Shown here: positions 22,318 through 31,986 of the stretch, piece by piece
Numbering within the stretch: the first letter of the stretch is position 1
Layout of the letters: each line of letters starts with the position of its first letter
Origin: Acidobacteriota bacterium
Lineage (GTDB): Bacteria; Acidobacteriota; Vicinamibacteria; Vicinamibacterales; Fen-181
Length of the DNA stretch: 39,587 bases
Assembly: GCA_003170135.1 (NCBI GenBank)
Contig: PMZR01000034.1
Location: 1 to 39,587 of the forward strand
Direction of reading: 5' to 3'
Notes under the pieces: model-generated
Told to the model about the DNA's origin: nothing
Databases searched by the model: none
What the model saw: the letters and a program-made list of their open reading frames with translations, nothing else
Made by a program: the position numbers and the translations under genes

Positions 22318-25283
22318 ATCGGTTTGAACACCATGAACTCGACGACCACCGAACCGGATCCCCGGTAGATCTGCGGCAGGAACCCTTTGCCCACGCCGAG
22401 CTTCAGCATCGTGCCGCGCGGCCCGGGAAAGTTCACCTCGGTGCCGACGCCCGTCGTCGGCGCCCAGGTACGCTCGGTCGGCGTCCGGCCCTCCGCGTGA
22501 TCGACGTAGAAGGCGAGGCGGTACAGGTTGAACGCGTTGAACGAGTAGGCGGCGCGGACCATCCCCAGCTCCGAGAAGCGGACCCCGGCCGACGGCACCC
22601 CGCGCATCCGCGTCTCGTCGAACAATCCGAACCGGTACATCGAGAAGCGATCCTGGCGGTCGCCGCCGTAGTACGCGGCGTTGAGGTGGATCTTGCTGAA
22701 CGGCTGGAAATAGAAGTCTTTGCTCACGCCAAGGCTGTATTTCGTATAGCTGCGCGTGGACGGATCGAAGCCGGTGGGGTCTCCCCACGCCACCCAGTTG
22801 GCGCGCCGGAAGTAGGCGTAGCCCGTGACGAGCGAGTAGCCTCCGCGACGGTACTCGTAGGCGATGCTCGGGTTCAACGTGGCCGTGCTGACCGGCACCA
22901 CGAAGCTCGGGGCCGTGTTGGTCGGCGAGGTGCTGAACTGGTCGTACTGCGCGTGCGCGCCCAGCGTGAGCTTCTGGAAGTCGGTCACCTGGTATCCCAG
23001 GTTCGCGCCGGTCTGCACCTTGCGGCTCTGCAACCGCTCGTCCTTGCGCTCGCCCTGCGCGTCGTACACCTGGTCGTTGCTGTTGACCGCGATGCCGAAG
23101 AAATCGATGCTGAGGTCGAATTTCGTCCCGCCGATGTTCGCCTTCTGGAGGTTCCCGCCGCCCAGCACGCCCGAGAAGATGAACCCCAGCTGCAGGCCGC
23201 GGTTGAGGAAATTGAAGTTCACGTAGTCGATGCCGACCAGCGGTACCGGGTAATCGTAGGAGGGGTCGAAGGTGGCGCCGAGCGCCAGCGCCTTCGCGTT
23301 GGTGGTCAGGTGATCGCTGACGACACGCTCGTCGCCCTGCTTGATCAGGTTCCGCAACCCCTTGTCGGTGTCGCGGTACATGATGCTGTCGCTCTTGCGC
23401 GCCTGCTGCCGCGCGGTCGCGAACGCGTCGTCGTTCACGTGGAAGTCCGAGAAGGTGACGTTCCGGTCCACGAGCAGGTTGCGACCGGCAATCAGCATGA
23501 TCTGATGGCTGACGAGCTTCGAGAACAGGTAGACAGGCTGGCCGTTGATGCGGCCCACCGGCTCGTAGGTCTGCACTTCCTCGTTGGACACGACCGGCGC
23601 CGTGAGGTTGGTCTCGACTGCCTGCACCTTCAACCGGACGTAGCGCTCGCTGTCGATCCAGACCTTGCCGCGATAGAGCGCCCGCGTCTGATCCACCGGA
23701 TCGAAGCGCACGACGTAACAGGGACGATCGCCGACGCGCTCGGTCCCGTCGAGGTGGTAGACGTAATCGCGGTTCAACCGCAGCGTCAGCGGCAGCGAGA
23801 GGACCTTCTCCGGCTGCAGCAACGGAAACGGCGGGCGATTGCGGCCGAAGCGGGTGCCGTTCAGCGAGAAGCTCAGCTCCTGCCACTCGCTCGTTTCCGG
23901 GTCCCAGAAGAACTTGTTCTCGACGATCACGTCGTAGGAATCGAGCGCTGTCGGCTGGAAATGAATGTCCACCCGCGCGTTGGCGATGTAGTTGCGGACG
24001 AGAGCGTCCTGGGCCGTTTCCGACTGCTGGTAGCGCGCCACGATCTCTTCGACCGTCGGCATCGCGCGAGCCGCCGCCTCGGACCGCTGGGCGTAGACAT
24101 CCTCTGCCCCGTAGTTGAAGTCGACGAGCAGCGGCCGATCGGATAGCTCCACCCGGGCCGTTGAGGTCTTCGCGGCCTCGTCTCGTACGGCATCGGCGGC
24201 GCCGAGCTTCACCGTCGTCGCGGCCGCGGCGTCGCGCACGGCGGTCGTGCCGGGCGACGCCAGGTGCAGGTTCACCTCCAGGCGCTGGCCCGAACGTTCC
24301 GGGGACCAGTAGACCAGGTAGGTGGCGAACGTCGTCATGTTATAGAGGAGCCGGTGTGGAATCGAGGCGGTGACGTCCTGCCCGTTGACGGACAGCTTCA
24401 GCGCGGCCGCCTTTTCGTCCAGCGTCACGATCTCGCTGGCGATCACGTCCTTCACGCTCATCGCCGCCCGCAACGCGCCTGCGAACGCATCCGCGCCCGC
24501 GGCACACGTGGTGAAGACGCTGCGGCCCCCGAGGTGACCCAGGTGCCAGCCGATCAGCCGCTGCGCCGCCGCGCGGCCGTCGTCCGGCAGCACGAGGCCT
24601 GTAGCACCCATCGTCGCCGTCGGGTCGTCCTTGGTCGCGAGGTCGTCGAGCGCGGACAGCGCGGCGTCGGTCCCCGCCAGATCCTCGTCCGTCGCGACCG
24701 AAACCGTGACGACGTCCACGTAGGCGGCGATCTCCTCGTCGTACAACTGCTTCTGCCACGTGGCCGCGCCCTGCGGCGCCAGGCTGCCTTCGACGATGAG
24801 AGCGGCGTTGTCGATCGAGCGGACCTGGACCGCGACGAACTTGAGCAGGTACGCGTACTCCCTGGGCGCGGGCCGCGTGGCGCTCTCGAGGCGATCGCCG
24901 ACCTGGTAGGCCGCCACCTTGCCGCGGGCGTGTTCGACCAGCGCACGCAGCGTGGCGCGCCACCCGTCGATGGCCGCCGCGGTGGTCGGCGGATCGACCA
25001 GCGTCAGGACGACCGGAATGTTCCGGTGACCGTACAGGTCGAGGCGTTGGTCGAGGCGCGTGAAATCCGTGGAGGTTGGTCCGAGATCGCCGCGCCGTAC
25101 GAGCAGGCGGACGAAGACCGGCAGATCGGTGGCGCCGAGCCGCGCGCGATCGAGCGCCGGCGCGAGAATGGCGTCCTTGTCCAGCGTTTCGTCAACGCCC
25201 AGGCCCTTCGGCGGGGTTGGAGCCCCGAGCGCGGGCGCCGCCGCGAGACACACGGCGACGGCCAACAGGTAGAGCTGCTTCAT
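22314..25283 (-). CDS. Large envelope protein: TIM-barrel-like N-domain plus probable outer-membrane barrel
   Basis: Protein of 989 aa, not matched to a named family. Signal peptide about 1-20 (QLYLLAVAVCLAAAPALGA). Residues about 25-300 resemble a glycoside-hydrolase-like TIM barrel (GLGVDETLDKD, VFVRLLVRRGD, RNIPVVLTLVDPP, AAYQVGDRLES, LIVEGSLAP). The middle (about 430-620) has a beta-rich part with VWIDSERYVRLKVQAVETN, similar to the LolA-like domains of outer-membrane lipoprotein-sorting proteins. The last 300 residues alternate aromatic and polar strands with Gly-rich turns, as in an outer-membrane barrel, and end VEFMVFKPI. It overlaps the deacetylase gene before and the PHP gene after by 4 nt each, so it is made with the acyl-synthesis enzymes. 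A role in display or export of the product is inferred. Confidence 0.65.
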   Translation of the reverse strand: MKQLYLLAVAVCLAAAPALGAPTPPKGLGVDETLDKDAILAPALDRARLGATDLPVFVRLLVRRGDLGPTSTDFTRLDQRLDLYGHRNIPVVLTLVDPPTTAAAIDGWRATLRALVEHARGKVAAYQVGDRLESATRPAPREYAYLLKFVAVQVRSIDNAALIVEGSLAPQGAATWQKQLYDEEIAAYVDVVTVSVATDEDLAGTDAALSALDDLATKDDPTATMGATGLVLPDDGRAAAQRLIGWHLGHLGGRSVFTTCAAGADAFAGALRAAMSVKDVIASEIVTLDEKAAALKLSVNGQDVTASIPHRLLYNMTTFATYLVYWSPERSGQRLEVNLHLASPGTTAVRDAAAATTVKLGAADAVRDEAAKTSTARVELSDRPLLVDFNYGAEDVYAQRSEAAARAMPTVEEIVARYQQSETAQDALVRNYIANARVDIHFQPTALDSYDVIVENKFFWDPETSEWQELSFSLNGTRFGRNRPPFPLLQPEKVLSLPLTLRLNRDYVYHLDGTERVGDRPCYVVRFDPVDQTRALYRGKVWIDSERYVRLKVQAVETNLTAPVVSNEEVQTYEPVGRINGQPVYLFSKLVSHQIMLIAGRNLLVDRNVTFSDFHVNDDAFATARQQARKSDSIMYRDTDKGLRNLIKQGDERVVSDHLTTNAKALALGATFDPSYDYPVPLVGIDYVNFNFLNRGLQLGFIFSGVLGGGNLQKANIGGTKFDLSIDFFGIAVNSNDQVYDAQGERKDERLQSRKVQTGANLGYQVTDFQKLTLGAHAQYDQFSTSPTNTAPSFVVPVSTATLNPSIAYEYRRGGYSLVTGYAYFRRANWVAWGDPTGFDPSTRSYTKYSLGVSKDFYFQPFSKIHLNAAYYGGDRQDRFSMYRFGLFDETRMRGVPSAGVRFSELGMVRAAYSFNAFNLYRLAFYVDHAEGRTPTERTWAPTTGVGTEVNFPGPRGTMLKLGVGKGFLPQIYRGSGSVVVEFMVFKPI

Positions 25284-26122
25284 GCTGAATCACCCGTCAC
25301 GGCCCAGTCGCCGATAGGACCGAATGGAGCGCTGGCCACTATCTCATTGAGACGCTCACCGAAGCCGGACAGCCTGTAGTAATGGCTGAACCTCAGCGCC
25401 CACGGCAGGGTTACGCGCGGAGGTTGCGGATCGAGCTCCCAGGGATGGACGAAGAGCGTCGCCGGCTCCCCGCGCCGGTTGCGCCTGGCGATTTCGCGGA
25501 TGACGGTCGCGGGCCGGCTCATCCGCAGTCCCCATCCTCCGCCCAGCGGGATGTGCTGGCCGAAGCGGCGTCCGACCATCGGCGGGATCTCGAGCAGGCT
25601 GCCGCCTGGAGTCTCGCGCCGATGAGGATCCTGAGGGTAATGCGGGTTACCCACCAGGCGCAGGGGGGTCATGCTCGAATCGTAGCGGAAACCGAGCCGC
25701 GCGAGAACAGGCAAGGCCCAGAGCGAGCGATCGTTGATCGACCATTCGGGGGCGCGGAACCCGATCGGCGCCGGCGCGCCGGCCGCTTCGAGCGCGCCAG
25801 TGGCTCGCGCGAGATCCGCCTCGAAGGATGCCTCGTCGAGTTCGTACACGCGCCGGTGCGACCAGCCGTGCGACGCGATTTCGTGGCCCGCGCTCCTGAT
25901 GCGCGCAACGAGGAGTGGATGGCGTTCGGCCACCCAGCCAAGCACGAAGAACGTCGCCGTGACGTGGTGGCGGGCCAGCAGCTCGAGCGTGATGTCGGTC
26001 GTGAACTCCACCCGGCTGGGCAGCGCGGGCCAGCGCTCCGCTCGGAGCGGGCCGTCCACGCCGCACACGTGAAACCACTCTTCGACGTCGATCGTGAGGA
26101 AGTTGTGCAGCGCTGCGGTCAC
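25280..26122 (-). CDS. Polysaccharide deacetylase (NodB fold, XrtA/PEP-CTERM-locus type)
   Basis: Carbohydrate esterase family 4-like protein of 280 aa. The metal-dependent site is visible: Asp12 in TIDVEEWFH and His85/His89 in HEIASHGWSH, with GFRAPEWSI and LFVHPWELDPQPP as later conserved segments. The DVEEWFH start and C-terminal HPWE region match the deacetylases found in PEP-CTERM/exopolysaccharide loci. It removes acetyl groups from a polysaccharide or glycolipid sugar. No signal peptide is seen, suggesting cytosolic action. The start is GTG at 26122, 7 bp after the ACP stop; its own stop overlaps the next gene in an ATGA. Confidence 0.92.
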   Translation of the reverse strand: MTAALHNFLTIDVEEWFHVCGVDGPLRAERWPALPSRVEFTTDITLELLARHHVTATFFVLGWVAERHPLLVARIRSAGHEIASHGWSHRRVYELDEASFEADLARATGALEAAGAPAPIGFRAPEWSINDRSLWALPVLARLGFRYDSSMTPLRLVGNPHYPQDPHRRETPGGSLLEIPPMVGRRFGQHIPLGGGWGLRMSRPATVIREIARRNRRGEPATLFVHPWELDPQPPRVTLPWALRFSHYYRLSGFGERLNEIVASAPFGPIGDWAVTGDSA

Positions 26123-26129
26123 GGGCGCC

Positions 26130-26405
26130 TCAGCTCGAGGCTGCCGGCGCCTCTCCCCGGGTCTGCTCGATGAGCTGGACGATCGTCGTGACGCTGCGGA
26201 GCGTGCGTCGGGCCAGCTGTTCGTCGGTGATCTTCACGCCGAACGACCGCTCGAGTTCGAGGACCAGCTCGAGCACGTCAATCGAGTCGAGACCGAGACC
26301 TTCGCCGAACAGCGGGATGTCGTCCGCGATGTCGCGTGGGGCAATCGGCAGGCGAAGGCAGCGGACGATCGCCTCTTTTATCTGCGTCGAGAGTGGTTGA
26401 TCCAT
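26130..26405 (-). CDS. Acyl carrier protein
   Basis: Carrier protein of 91 aa. The phosphopantetheine attachment serine is Ser41 in GLGLDSIDVLELV, and the DSxDxxEL context with helix II following is standard for ACPs. It would hold the growing chain for KS-alpha/KS-beta and FabG. ATG at 26405 was preferred; a GTG six codons earlier (26423) is possible, and neither has a strong ribosome-binding site. It lies 75 bp after the KS-beta stop and 7 bp before the deacetylase. Dedicated to this pathway, since housekeeping acpP normally lies with fabF and fabG in another setting. Confidence 0.93.
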   Translation of the reverse strand: MDQPLSTQIKEAIVRCLRLPIAPRDIADDIPLFGEGLGLDSIDVLELVLELERSFGVKITDEQLARRTLRSVTTIVQLIEQTRGEAPAASS

Positions 26406-26480
26406 CGGAATACGGCGGCACACGGCTCAAGAAAGCGGGACTTATTCGCGTTCGACTGTAGCCCAAGTCAGACCTCGCGT

Positions 26481-27719
26481 TCAACCTCGTCGGTCGAGCG
26501 CTCGCACCACCAGGCTGTACTGCGCCCCTCCATCCGCCGTGGCGTTGACGAGGGCGATCCGGCCGTTCGCGGTGCGCGCGCAGGCGCTGACGTCCACCGG
26601 GCAGGCGGGATCCGGCTGCTCGCATCCAAGCGTGGGCGGCAACGTGCCGCCGCGAAGACAGAAGAGAGCGGCCGTGAGCGCGGCCGCGCCCGACGCGCCG
26701 AACTCGCCGAGCGCGCCTTTCAGCGACACCACCGGCACGCCGCGCGGACCAAAGACCTGCGCGATCGCCTCCGCCTCGACACGGTCCAGCATCCGGGTTG
26801 AGTTGGCAGCCGCGAAGACAACCGACACCTCTTCGACAGCGACACCGGCGTGGTGGAGCGCGGTTTCCATCGCGCGCACGATTCCCGACGGCTCCGTGGG
26901 CCAGGCGTTCAACGCACAGTCCGACGAAGTGGCGCCGATGCCGAGGATCTCGCCGTAGGGTTCCACGCCGCGCTTCGCCGCAGACGAGGCCGTTTCGACG
27001 ACGAGGATGTGGCCGCCGGTCCCGAGAACCAGGCCGTTGCGACGGGCGTCGAACGGCCGGCTCGCTTCTTCCCCGCCGCCGGCGGGCGACGAGACGTGCA
27101 ACCGATCGTGCACGCGGAAGAACTGTTCCTCGATGTCGTCCATGCCGCCGCACAGGAAGGCCGACGCCCGGCCGTCGGACAATCCCGAGACGGCGAAGGC
27201 AATGGCGGCGAGGGCCGACGCCTGCTTCTGCGCGATCGTGACATTCGGTCCGTGCAGCGAGAACTCGATCGAGCAGAGACTGGCCGCCGCGTTGCCGATG
27301 GTATTGCTGAACCCGAGCGCGGCCACGGCGCCGGGACCGGCCGTCATCAGCCGGTGCACGTGCGCGACGGTGCTGTGCAGGCCGCTCGTGGCCGTCCCGA
27401 GCGCGACGCCGACGTGCTCGGTGCCGGCCGGCAGGCTGGCGTCTTCGAGCGCCAGGCGGCAGGTGGCCAGGGCGAGCCGGCCCACCTCGTCGATGCGCCG
27501 CAGCTTCATCGGGTCGATATAGCGGGCCGCGTCGAACCCACGGATGAGCGCGGCGGTGTGCGCGCGACATCCCTCGGTGCTGAAGGCGGTGACGGGCGAG
27601 ATCCCGCTGCCACCGGCGAGAAGCTCGCCTACGAAGGTCTGTGCGCCGATCCCCAGACTCGACACGCATCCGGCGCCGGTGACGACCGCGTTGTCGCGCA
27701 TGGCGCGGTACGGTATCAT
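26481..27719 (-). CDS. Ketosynthase-like chain-length-factor-type protein (KS-beta), catalytic residues lost
   Basis: Protein of 412 aa with the ketoacyl-synthase fold throughout. The position of the active-site Cys is Gln166 (TIAQKQAS where active enzymes have T-A-C-A-S). The first His is replaced by Asn306 (AAANST for NAHGT) and the second by Glu339 (LKGALGEF for KSMVGH), while Lys334 is kept. Cys-to-Gln is the hallmark of chain-length factors in type II polyketide synthases, which pair with an active KS-alpha; such subunits occur also in aryl-polyene clusters. The active partner is likely the KS at 20148-21359 in the same operon. ATG at 27719 is the longest start; an ATG at 27701 is possible. 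It is the first gene of the operon, divergent from the LolA-like gene. Confidence 0.9.
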   Translation of the reverse strand: MIPYRAMRDNAVVTGAGCVSSLGIGAQTFVGELLAGGSGISPVTAFSTEGCRAHTAALIRGFDAARYIDPMKLRRIDEVGRLALATCRLALEDASLPAGTEHVGVALGTATSGLHSTVAHVHRLMTAGPGAVAALGFSNTIGNAAASLCSIEFSLHGPNVTIAQKQASALAAIAFAVSGLSDGRASAFLCGGMDDIEEQFFRVHDRLHVSSPAGGGEEASRPFDARRNGLVLGTGGHILVVETASSAAKRGVEPYGEILGIGATSSDCALNAWPTEPSGIVRAMETALHHAGVAVEEVSVVFAAANSTRMLDRVEAEAIAQVFGPRGVPVVSLKGALGEFGASGAAALTAALFCLRGGTLPPTLGCEQPDPACPVDVSACARTANGRIALVNATADGGAQYSLVVRALDRRG

Positions 27720-27783
27720 CAGCTGTTCGGCCCGTTCAAGTCGCCCGCCAGTCGTTTCTTGCTCGCTCTGGCCGCATCATCCA

Positions 27784-28476
27784 CACATGGTCCTTCGCAT
27801 CACAGCCATCCTGCTTGCACTGACCGGCCTCGTAGTCGGCGTCTTTGCGGCGCCGCGCGACCTGTTCGACGAGCTCCACGCGCGCATCGCCGCGGCCGAG
27901 GCGACGAGGGAAACAATTCGCGCGCGCTTCACGGAAACGACGACGTCGTCGCTGCTGGCCAGGCCGATGGTGGCCCAGGGCACGTTGATCGGCACCAAGT
28001 CGGCGCCCGGCCAACTGGTCGGCACCCGGCCGACTCGGATGCTGATCAAATACACGGCGCCCGAGCGCAAGACGATCCTCTTCGACACCAATCGCCTGGC
28101 GATCATTCACCCGGACGGGGGCGCGACCGAGCGGATCGACATCACCGAGATCATGAAGACGGTGAACAAGTACTTCACCAACGCCACTCCCGGCCAGCTT
28201 CGCAGGGCGTTCACCGTGCGCGCCTTCATCGACCCGGACATGGCGGGGCTGTACCAGATCGATTTGGTGCCCAAGCGCAAGCAGATCTCGCAGGGGCTGG
28301 ACCGGCTGCAGATCTGGGTGACCCGCGACACCAGCATGCTGGCGGAGCTGAAGATGTCGTTCCCCGGCGGCGACAGCGATGTCTTGAAGCTCGAAGACGT
28401 CCAGCTGAACGTCCCCATTCCCCCCGGCACGTTCGACGTCGACGTTCCGCCTCCGGCGGTTCCGAAGAAGAAATAA
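27784..28476 (+). CDS. LolA-like outer-membrane lipoprotein/lipid carrier
   Basis: Periplasmic carrier-type protein of 230 aa with a signal peptide (about 1-22, LRITAILLALTGLVVGVFAAP). The body fits the LolA-like fold: RFTETTTSSLLARPMVAQGTLIGTK, then PTRMLIKYTAPERKTILFDTNRLAIIHP, IDLVPKRKQI and LELKMSF-like beta strands. Such LolA-like proteins in aryl-polyene clusters are thought to ferry the lipid product across the periplasm, partnered with an MMPL exporter; the exporter here is 6 kb to the right. No clear ribosome-binding site precedes the ATG. Transcribed away from KS-beta from a 64-bp shared region. Confidence 0.88.
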   Translation, partial: HMVLRITAILLALTGLVVGVFAAPRDLFDELHARIAAAEATRETIRARFTETTTSSLLARPMVAQGTLIGTKSAPGQLVGTRPTRMLIKYTAPERKTILFDTNRLAIIHPDGGATERIDITEIMKTVNKYFTNATPGQLRRAFTVRAFIDPDMAGLYQIDLVPKRKQISQGLDRLQIWVTRDTSMLAELKMSFPGGDSDVLKLEDVQLNVPIPPGTFDVDVPPPAVPKKK

Positions 28477-28986
28477 CACCGAGCCACGGCGCGAGACCGG
28501 TCGGCAGCCGATGCGATGACCGCGGCGTGTTGACCGCGACCAGCGCAGGCCGGGCCACCGGCTCGAGCCCAGTCTTCGGACCGGCTGGACGGCCCGTCGC
28601 GCTGCGTCGCGGCGCGGCCACCGCGGAAAAACGGCTGCGCGCCATTTGCGTCCGCTGGCCGCTCGGGTCGCGGGCCACGGCCGCAGGCCGTGCGCCCGCT
28701 CAACCTCGCTGATGCCCTGCGGCGCTGGCCGTTTTAGACGCTGGCGATTATCGCGGTGCCGCGACGCGCCGCTGCGCAACAGGCCATCCGGCCGCGGTCC
28801 GCGAACGGTGTGGGGAGCCAGACGGCCCGATTTCTCGTCGAAGTTGGGCTCCCTGAACGTCGGCGCCAACTACCGATGACTGCCGATGAGTGACACAAAA
28901 GAAACACAGCGGCGCCAGAGATTCCGGTGTCGCGTCGTTGAGTCCCCTGCACCCGATGCCGAATGGATGCCGGGATGACTTGACCG
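28477..28986. other. Intergenic region carrying one 213-bp repeat
   Basis: Between the convergent LolA-like and permease genes. It holds the repeat at 28582-28794. The remaining 28795-28986 shows no gene; it includes the less GC-rich stretch around 28893-28910. No terminator with a T-tract was found. Confidence 0.55.
28582..28794 (+). mobile_element. 213-bp MITE-like repeat, left copy
   Basis: Same length as, and roughly 85% identical by eye to, the reverse complement of 32085-32297. The ends form an imperfect terminal inverted repeat of about 25 bp: it begins CGGCTGGACGGCC and ends with the complement of CGGCCGGATGGCC. No coding content or transposase. Internal GC palindromes are present. 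No clear target-site duplication. It resembles a miniature inverted-repeat element or large REP-type intergenic repeat. Confidence 0.7.
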
Positions 28987-31581
28987 CTACTCAGTCCTGA
29001 GAGCCTCCGCCGGATCAATCCGAGTGGCGCGCCGCATGGGCACCATGACAGCGACGAAGGAAACACCGAGGAACAGGACCAGAATGGTCACGAACGTAGC
29101 CGGATCGTACGGCTTGACTTGGAAGAGCTGCGCCGTGAGCAACCGTGAGAACCACAAGGCAGCAACAAGGCCGCTCGCCAGCCCCACGATGACCGGTCCC
29201 AGCCCGTCTCGGATCACCAGCCAGCGCACGGACGACAGATCGGCGCCGAGCGCGATGCGGACTCCGATCTCGCCGGTGCGCTGACCTACCGAGTACGACA
29301 GCAGACCGTAGAGACCCACCGTCGCCGTCAGTAACGCAATTGCCGCGAAGACACCCATCAGGACCGCCTGCATCCGCGGCATGCCAAGAGGATCGAAATC
29401 CGCGAACTGCTGGCTAATCATGCCGATGCTCGTGACGGTCACCTTCGCGTCGACCGCACGGACCTGCGCCCTGATCCCAGCAATTGCGGGCGCGAGATTG
29501 CCGCTCACGCGAAACAGCAGTTCGGGCGACCAGCCGAACTGTTCGACAGGCAGGTAGATCTCAATGCCGACTCGCGGGCCTTGAATCGTCTTGATGTGGG
29601 CAACAACACCCACGACCGTAAAGGACGCATCGTGCCTGTCTAAACGGAAGTGCCGTCCAATTGGGCTCTGTCCGGGCCAGAAGCGCCGCGCAGCGTTCTC
29701 GCTGATGATCGCAACACTCGGGGCATTCGGTCCGTCCTGCGGACCGAACGTTCGGCCTTCCTTCAAGGCAATGCCCGCCACTCTGAAATAGTCCGCCCCG
29801 ACCGGGAATGACTCCGCGGGCACCCCAACCGACTGGGGTCCATCGCTGTGTTCCAGGAGGAACTTCTCCAAATAGCCGCCAACCGGCGATTTGCCTGGAG
29901 TGGCTCCGCGCACGCTCGAAAGTGCGGCCATCCGCTCGGTCAGCTGATCGAAGAACGCGCGTTGCTGTGCGTCGGCGTAGTGCGGAAAATCGAATGATGC
30001 ATAGCCGAGGTTTTTCTCATCGAAACCTCTCGGCATGGTGAACATGCGGATGAAACTCGCGACCAGCAGGCCAGCGCCTGCGAGCAAAACGAGCGTCAGC
30101 GCCACTTGCACCGCCTGAAACGCGTTCCTCAGGCGACGCTGTCCACGCGAAGCTCCGGCGATCTGACGCCCGCTTGCGAGCAGGCCTCCCACTCCCACGG
30201 TGCGCGACGCCCGAAGCGCTGGCATGGTGCCGCACAGGACGCCCGTGACTATCGCGGCCGCCACTCCAAATGCGATCACCCGAACATCCAGTACCGGCAG
30301 CGACGCGCCGAATAGGGTGCGGATCAGGTTCGCCGTGAGAAGCGCCGGGAGGACGTGGATGACGCACCACGCGAGCACGGTCGCCGCGACGCCACCCACG
30401 CCGGAGAGCACCAGACCTTCAACCAGGAACTGGCGGGCGAGACGGAAGCGCGAAGCGCCGAGTGCCTGCCGTACCGCGATTTCCCGGTGGCGCGTGAGCG
30501 TGCGAGAGAGGAGGAGGTTCGCAACGTTGGCGCACGCAATCACGAGGACAAAGCCGACGGCACTAAGCAGCGTCAACAGCATCGTGCGGGTTGGCACGGC
30601 GCCGAACCCGCCGGTTCCGCGATCTGATCCAGCCTGGAGGATCTCGAAGCGCCTGGGCCTGCCGGCGCGGCCAAATACGGCGCCGACCTCGCGCTGTGCC
30701 TGGACGGGTGTCATGCCGGGACGAAGACGAGCGGCGACTCGATCCGCGTCACGATCCCCCACTGCTAACCACGCGTCGGCGCGGCTGCCGACGAAGTAGC
30801 GAAACGTCGCCGGCATCACCCCAATGACCACGCGTGCCCGGTCCGAGAAGGCGATCGTCTTTCCGATGACGGCAGGATCGCGGTTGAACGCCCGCTGCCA
30901 GTACTCGTCACTGATCACGATCGTGTTTCCGGCGAACACGTCCTCGCGAGTGAAACCGCGACCGAGTTGCGGGGAGACGCCCAGGAGCTGCGGGAGCTTC
31001 GGCGCGATCGCGCCCACCAGTGGGCTCGCGCCCCAGCCGGCCGCCAACGCCATGGAACGAGGTTCGTTGAAGGTTTCCACTCCGTCGAAGACGTGGCTGA
31101 TTGCCCGGAGGCGCTCGGCGTACGCGCCTGGCGCGTTGAACCACGCGTGAACTCCGCTGCGTGTCGTCAGTTCCACGTGGATGTCGACCAACCGATCGGC
31201 GTTCCTGTACGGAAGCGGGCGGAACAGCGCTGCGTCCACGACGCTGAAGATGGCCGTGTTCGCACCGATGCCCAACGCCAGCGTGAGAATGGCTGTGGTC
31301 GCAAAGCCGGGTTCACGCCGCAGCCGGCGGACCGCGTACTTCACGTCCTGCCAGGTCGAGTCGAGCCAGATCGTGCGCACCTCGCGCACCGCTTCTTTCG
31401 TCTGGGTCACCCCGCCAAGATCCAACAGTGCCGCACGCCGCGCCTCCACAGGTGCCATCCCGCGCTCGATGTTCGCCCGCGTCTCCATCTCCACGTGGAA
31501 GCGCAGTTCCTCGTTCACTTCGGCATCGATGGCATCGCGGCGGAGAAGCCCTTTCAGGTACGCGAGCGGGCGCGTCAGCAT
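28987..31581 (-). CDS. ADOP-family FtsX/MacB-like permease
   Basis: Protein of 864 aa of the acidobacterial duplicated orphan permease family. It opens with the family's N-terminal segment ([22 protein letters not shown] and [12 protein letters not shown]), then two FtsX/MacB permease halves: first helix [28 protein letters not shown], periplasmic MacB core, a three-helix FtsX block, then a second core and a final FtsX block ending [16 protein letters not shown]. There is no ATPase domain and no ATPase gene nearby. Role: probably efflux or envelope-stress transport, not proven. The ATG at 31581 has GGAG 7 nt upstream. It follows padR by 19 bp and both lie between two inverted 213-bp repeats. 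Confidence 0.95.
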   Translation of the reverse strand: MLTRPLAYLKGLLRRDAIDAEVNEELRFHVEMETRANIERGMAPVEARRAALLDLGGVTQTKEAVREVRTIWLDSTWQDVKYAVRRLRREPGFATTAILTLALGIGANTAIFSVVDAALFRPLPYRNADRLVDIHVELTTRSGVHAWFNAPGAYAERLRAISHVFDGVETFNEPRSMALAAGWGASPLVGAIAPKLPQLLGVSPQLGRGFTREDVFAGNTIVISDEYWQRAFNRDPAVIGKTIAFSDRARVVIGVMPATFRYFVGSRADAWLAVGDRDADRVAARLRPGMTPVQAQREVGAVFGRAGRPRRFEILQAGSDRGTGGFGAVPTRTMLLTLLSAVGFVLVIACANVANLLLSRTLTRHREIAVRQALGASRFRLARQFLVEGLVLSGVGGVAATVLAWCVIHVLPALLTANLIRTLFGASLPVLDVRVIAFGVAAAIVTGVLCGTMPALRASRTVGVGGLLASGRQIAGASRGQRRLRNAFQAVQVALTLVLLAGAGLLVASFIRMFTMPRGFDEKNLGYASFDFPHYADAQQRAFFDQLTERMAALSSVRGATPGKSPVGGYLEKFLLEHSDGPQSVGVPAESFPVGADYFRVAGIALKEGRTFGPQDGPNAPSVAIISENAARRFWPGQSPIGRHFRLDRHDASFTVVGVVAHIKTIQGPRVGIEIYLPVEQFGWSPELLFRVSGNLAPAIAGIRAQVRAVDAKVTVTSIGMISQQFADFDPLGMPRMQAVLMGVFAAIALLTATVGLYGLLSYSVGQRTGEIGVRIALGADLSSVRWLVIRDGLGPVIVGLASGLVAALWFSRLLTAQLFQVKPYDPATFVTILVLFLGVSFVAVMVPMRRATRIDPAEALRTE

Positions 31582-31600
31582 GATCGACTCCGTGGTTACC

Positions 31601-31927
31601 CTACGTTGTTCGCAAGACCCGCCGCATCGACGCCGCGAACTGCTCCCACGATTCCGTCTCGGTCTCCAGTTGCTCGCGACCGGCCTTGGTCAACGTGTAG
31701 ATCCGCGCCCGGCGGTTGTTCTCGGACGGCGCCATCTCGGATCTGATGTGCCCGCGCATTTCCAGCCGATGAAGCGCCGGGTACAACGACCCCTGGCTGG
31801 CGCAGAGTCCTTCCCTGGAAATCTGCCGGATACGGTTCGAAATACCCCAGCCGTGATTGGGACCAAGGGCGAGGATCTTCAGGATCAGAAGGTCAAGGGT
31901 GCCCTGGAGCAGGTCGGTCTTCGGCAA
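31601..31927 (-). CDS. PadR-family transcriptional regulator
   Basis: Winged-helix regulator of 108 aa. It starts [30 protein letters not shown], the classic PadR opening, followed by [15 protein letters not shown] (recognition helix and wing) and [17 protein letters not shown]. The TTG at 31927 is chosen because AGGAG lies about 8 nt upstream and the family begins here; a longer frame from 32071 would include the promoter and is rejected. PadR proteins of this sort precede ADOP permease genes and repress them until a ligand binds. A strong promoter (31958-31986) and a dyad at the start of transcription (31937-31955) suggest autorepression. Confidence 0.93.
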   Translation of the reverse strand: MPKTDLLQGTLDLLILKILALGPNHGWGISNRIRQISREGLCASQGSLYPALHRLEMRGHIRSEMAPSENNRRARIYTLTKAGREQLETETESWEQFAASMRRVLRTT

Positions 31928-31936
31928 GTGCGTTCT

Positions 31937-31955
31937 CCTCTCGTTCTGCGAGAGG
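31937..31955 (-). promoter_or_regulatory. Dyad overlapping the padR transcription start: likely operator
   Basis: CCTCTCG and CGAGAGG form a perfect 7-bp inverted repeat with a 5-bp spacer. It covers the expected transcription start (about 31951) of the promoter at 31958-31986 and its downstream arm runs into the ribosome-binding site of padR. It may be the PadR operator or an RNA hairpin that hides the ribosome-binding site. Confidence 0.55.
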
Positions 31956-31957
31956 TG

Positions 31958-31986
31958 AGCATAGGACCGTTCCTGTCGCAGGTCAA
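31958..31986 (-). promoter_or_regulatory. Sigma70 promoter of the padR-ADOP operon
   Basis: On the minus strand TTGACC (31986-31981) and TATGCT (31963-31958) are separated by exactly 17 bp. Both are close to consensus. It is the clearest promoter in the window and lies about 31 bp before the TTG start. Confidence 0.75.
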
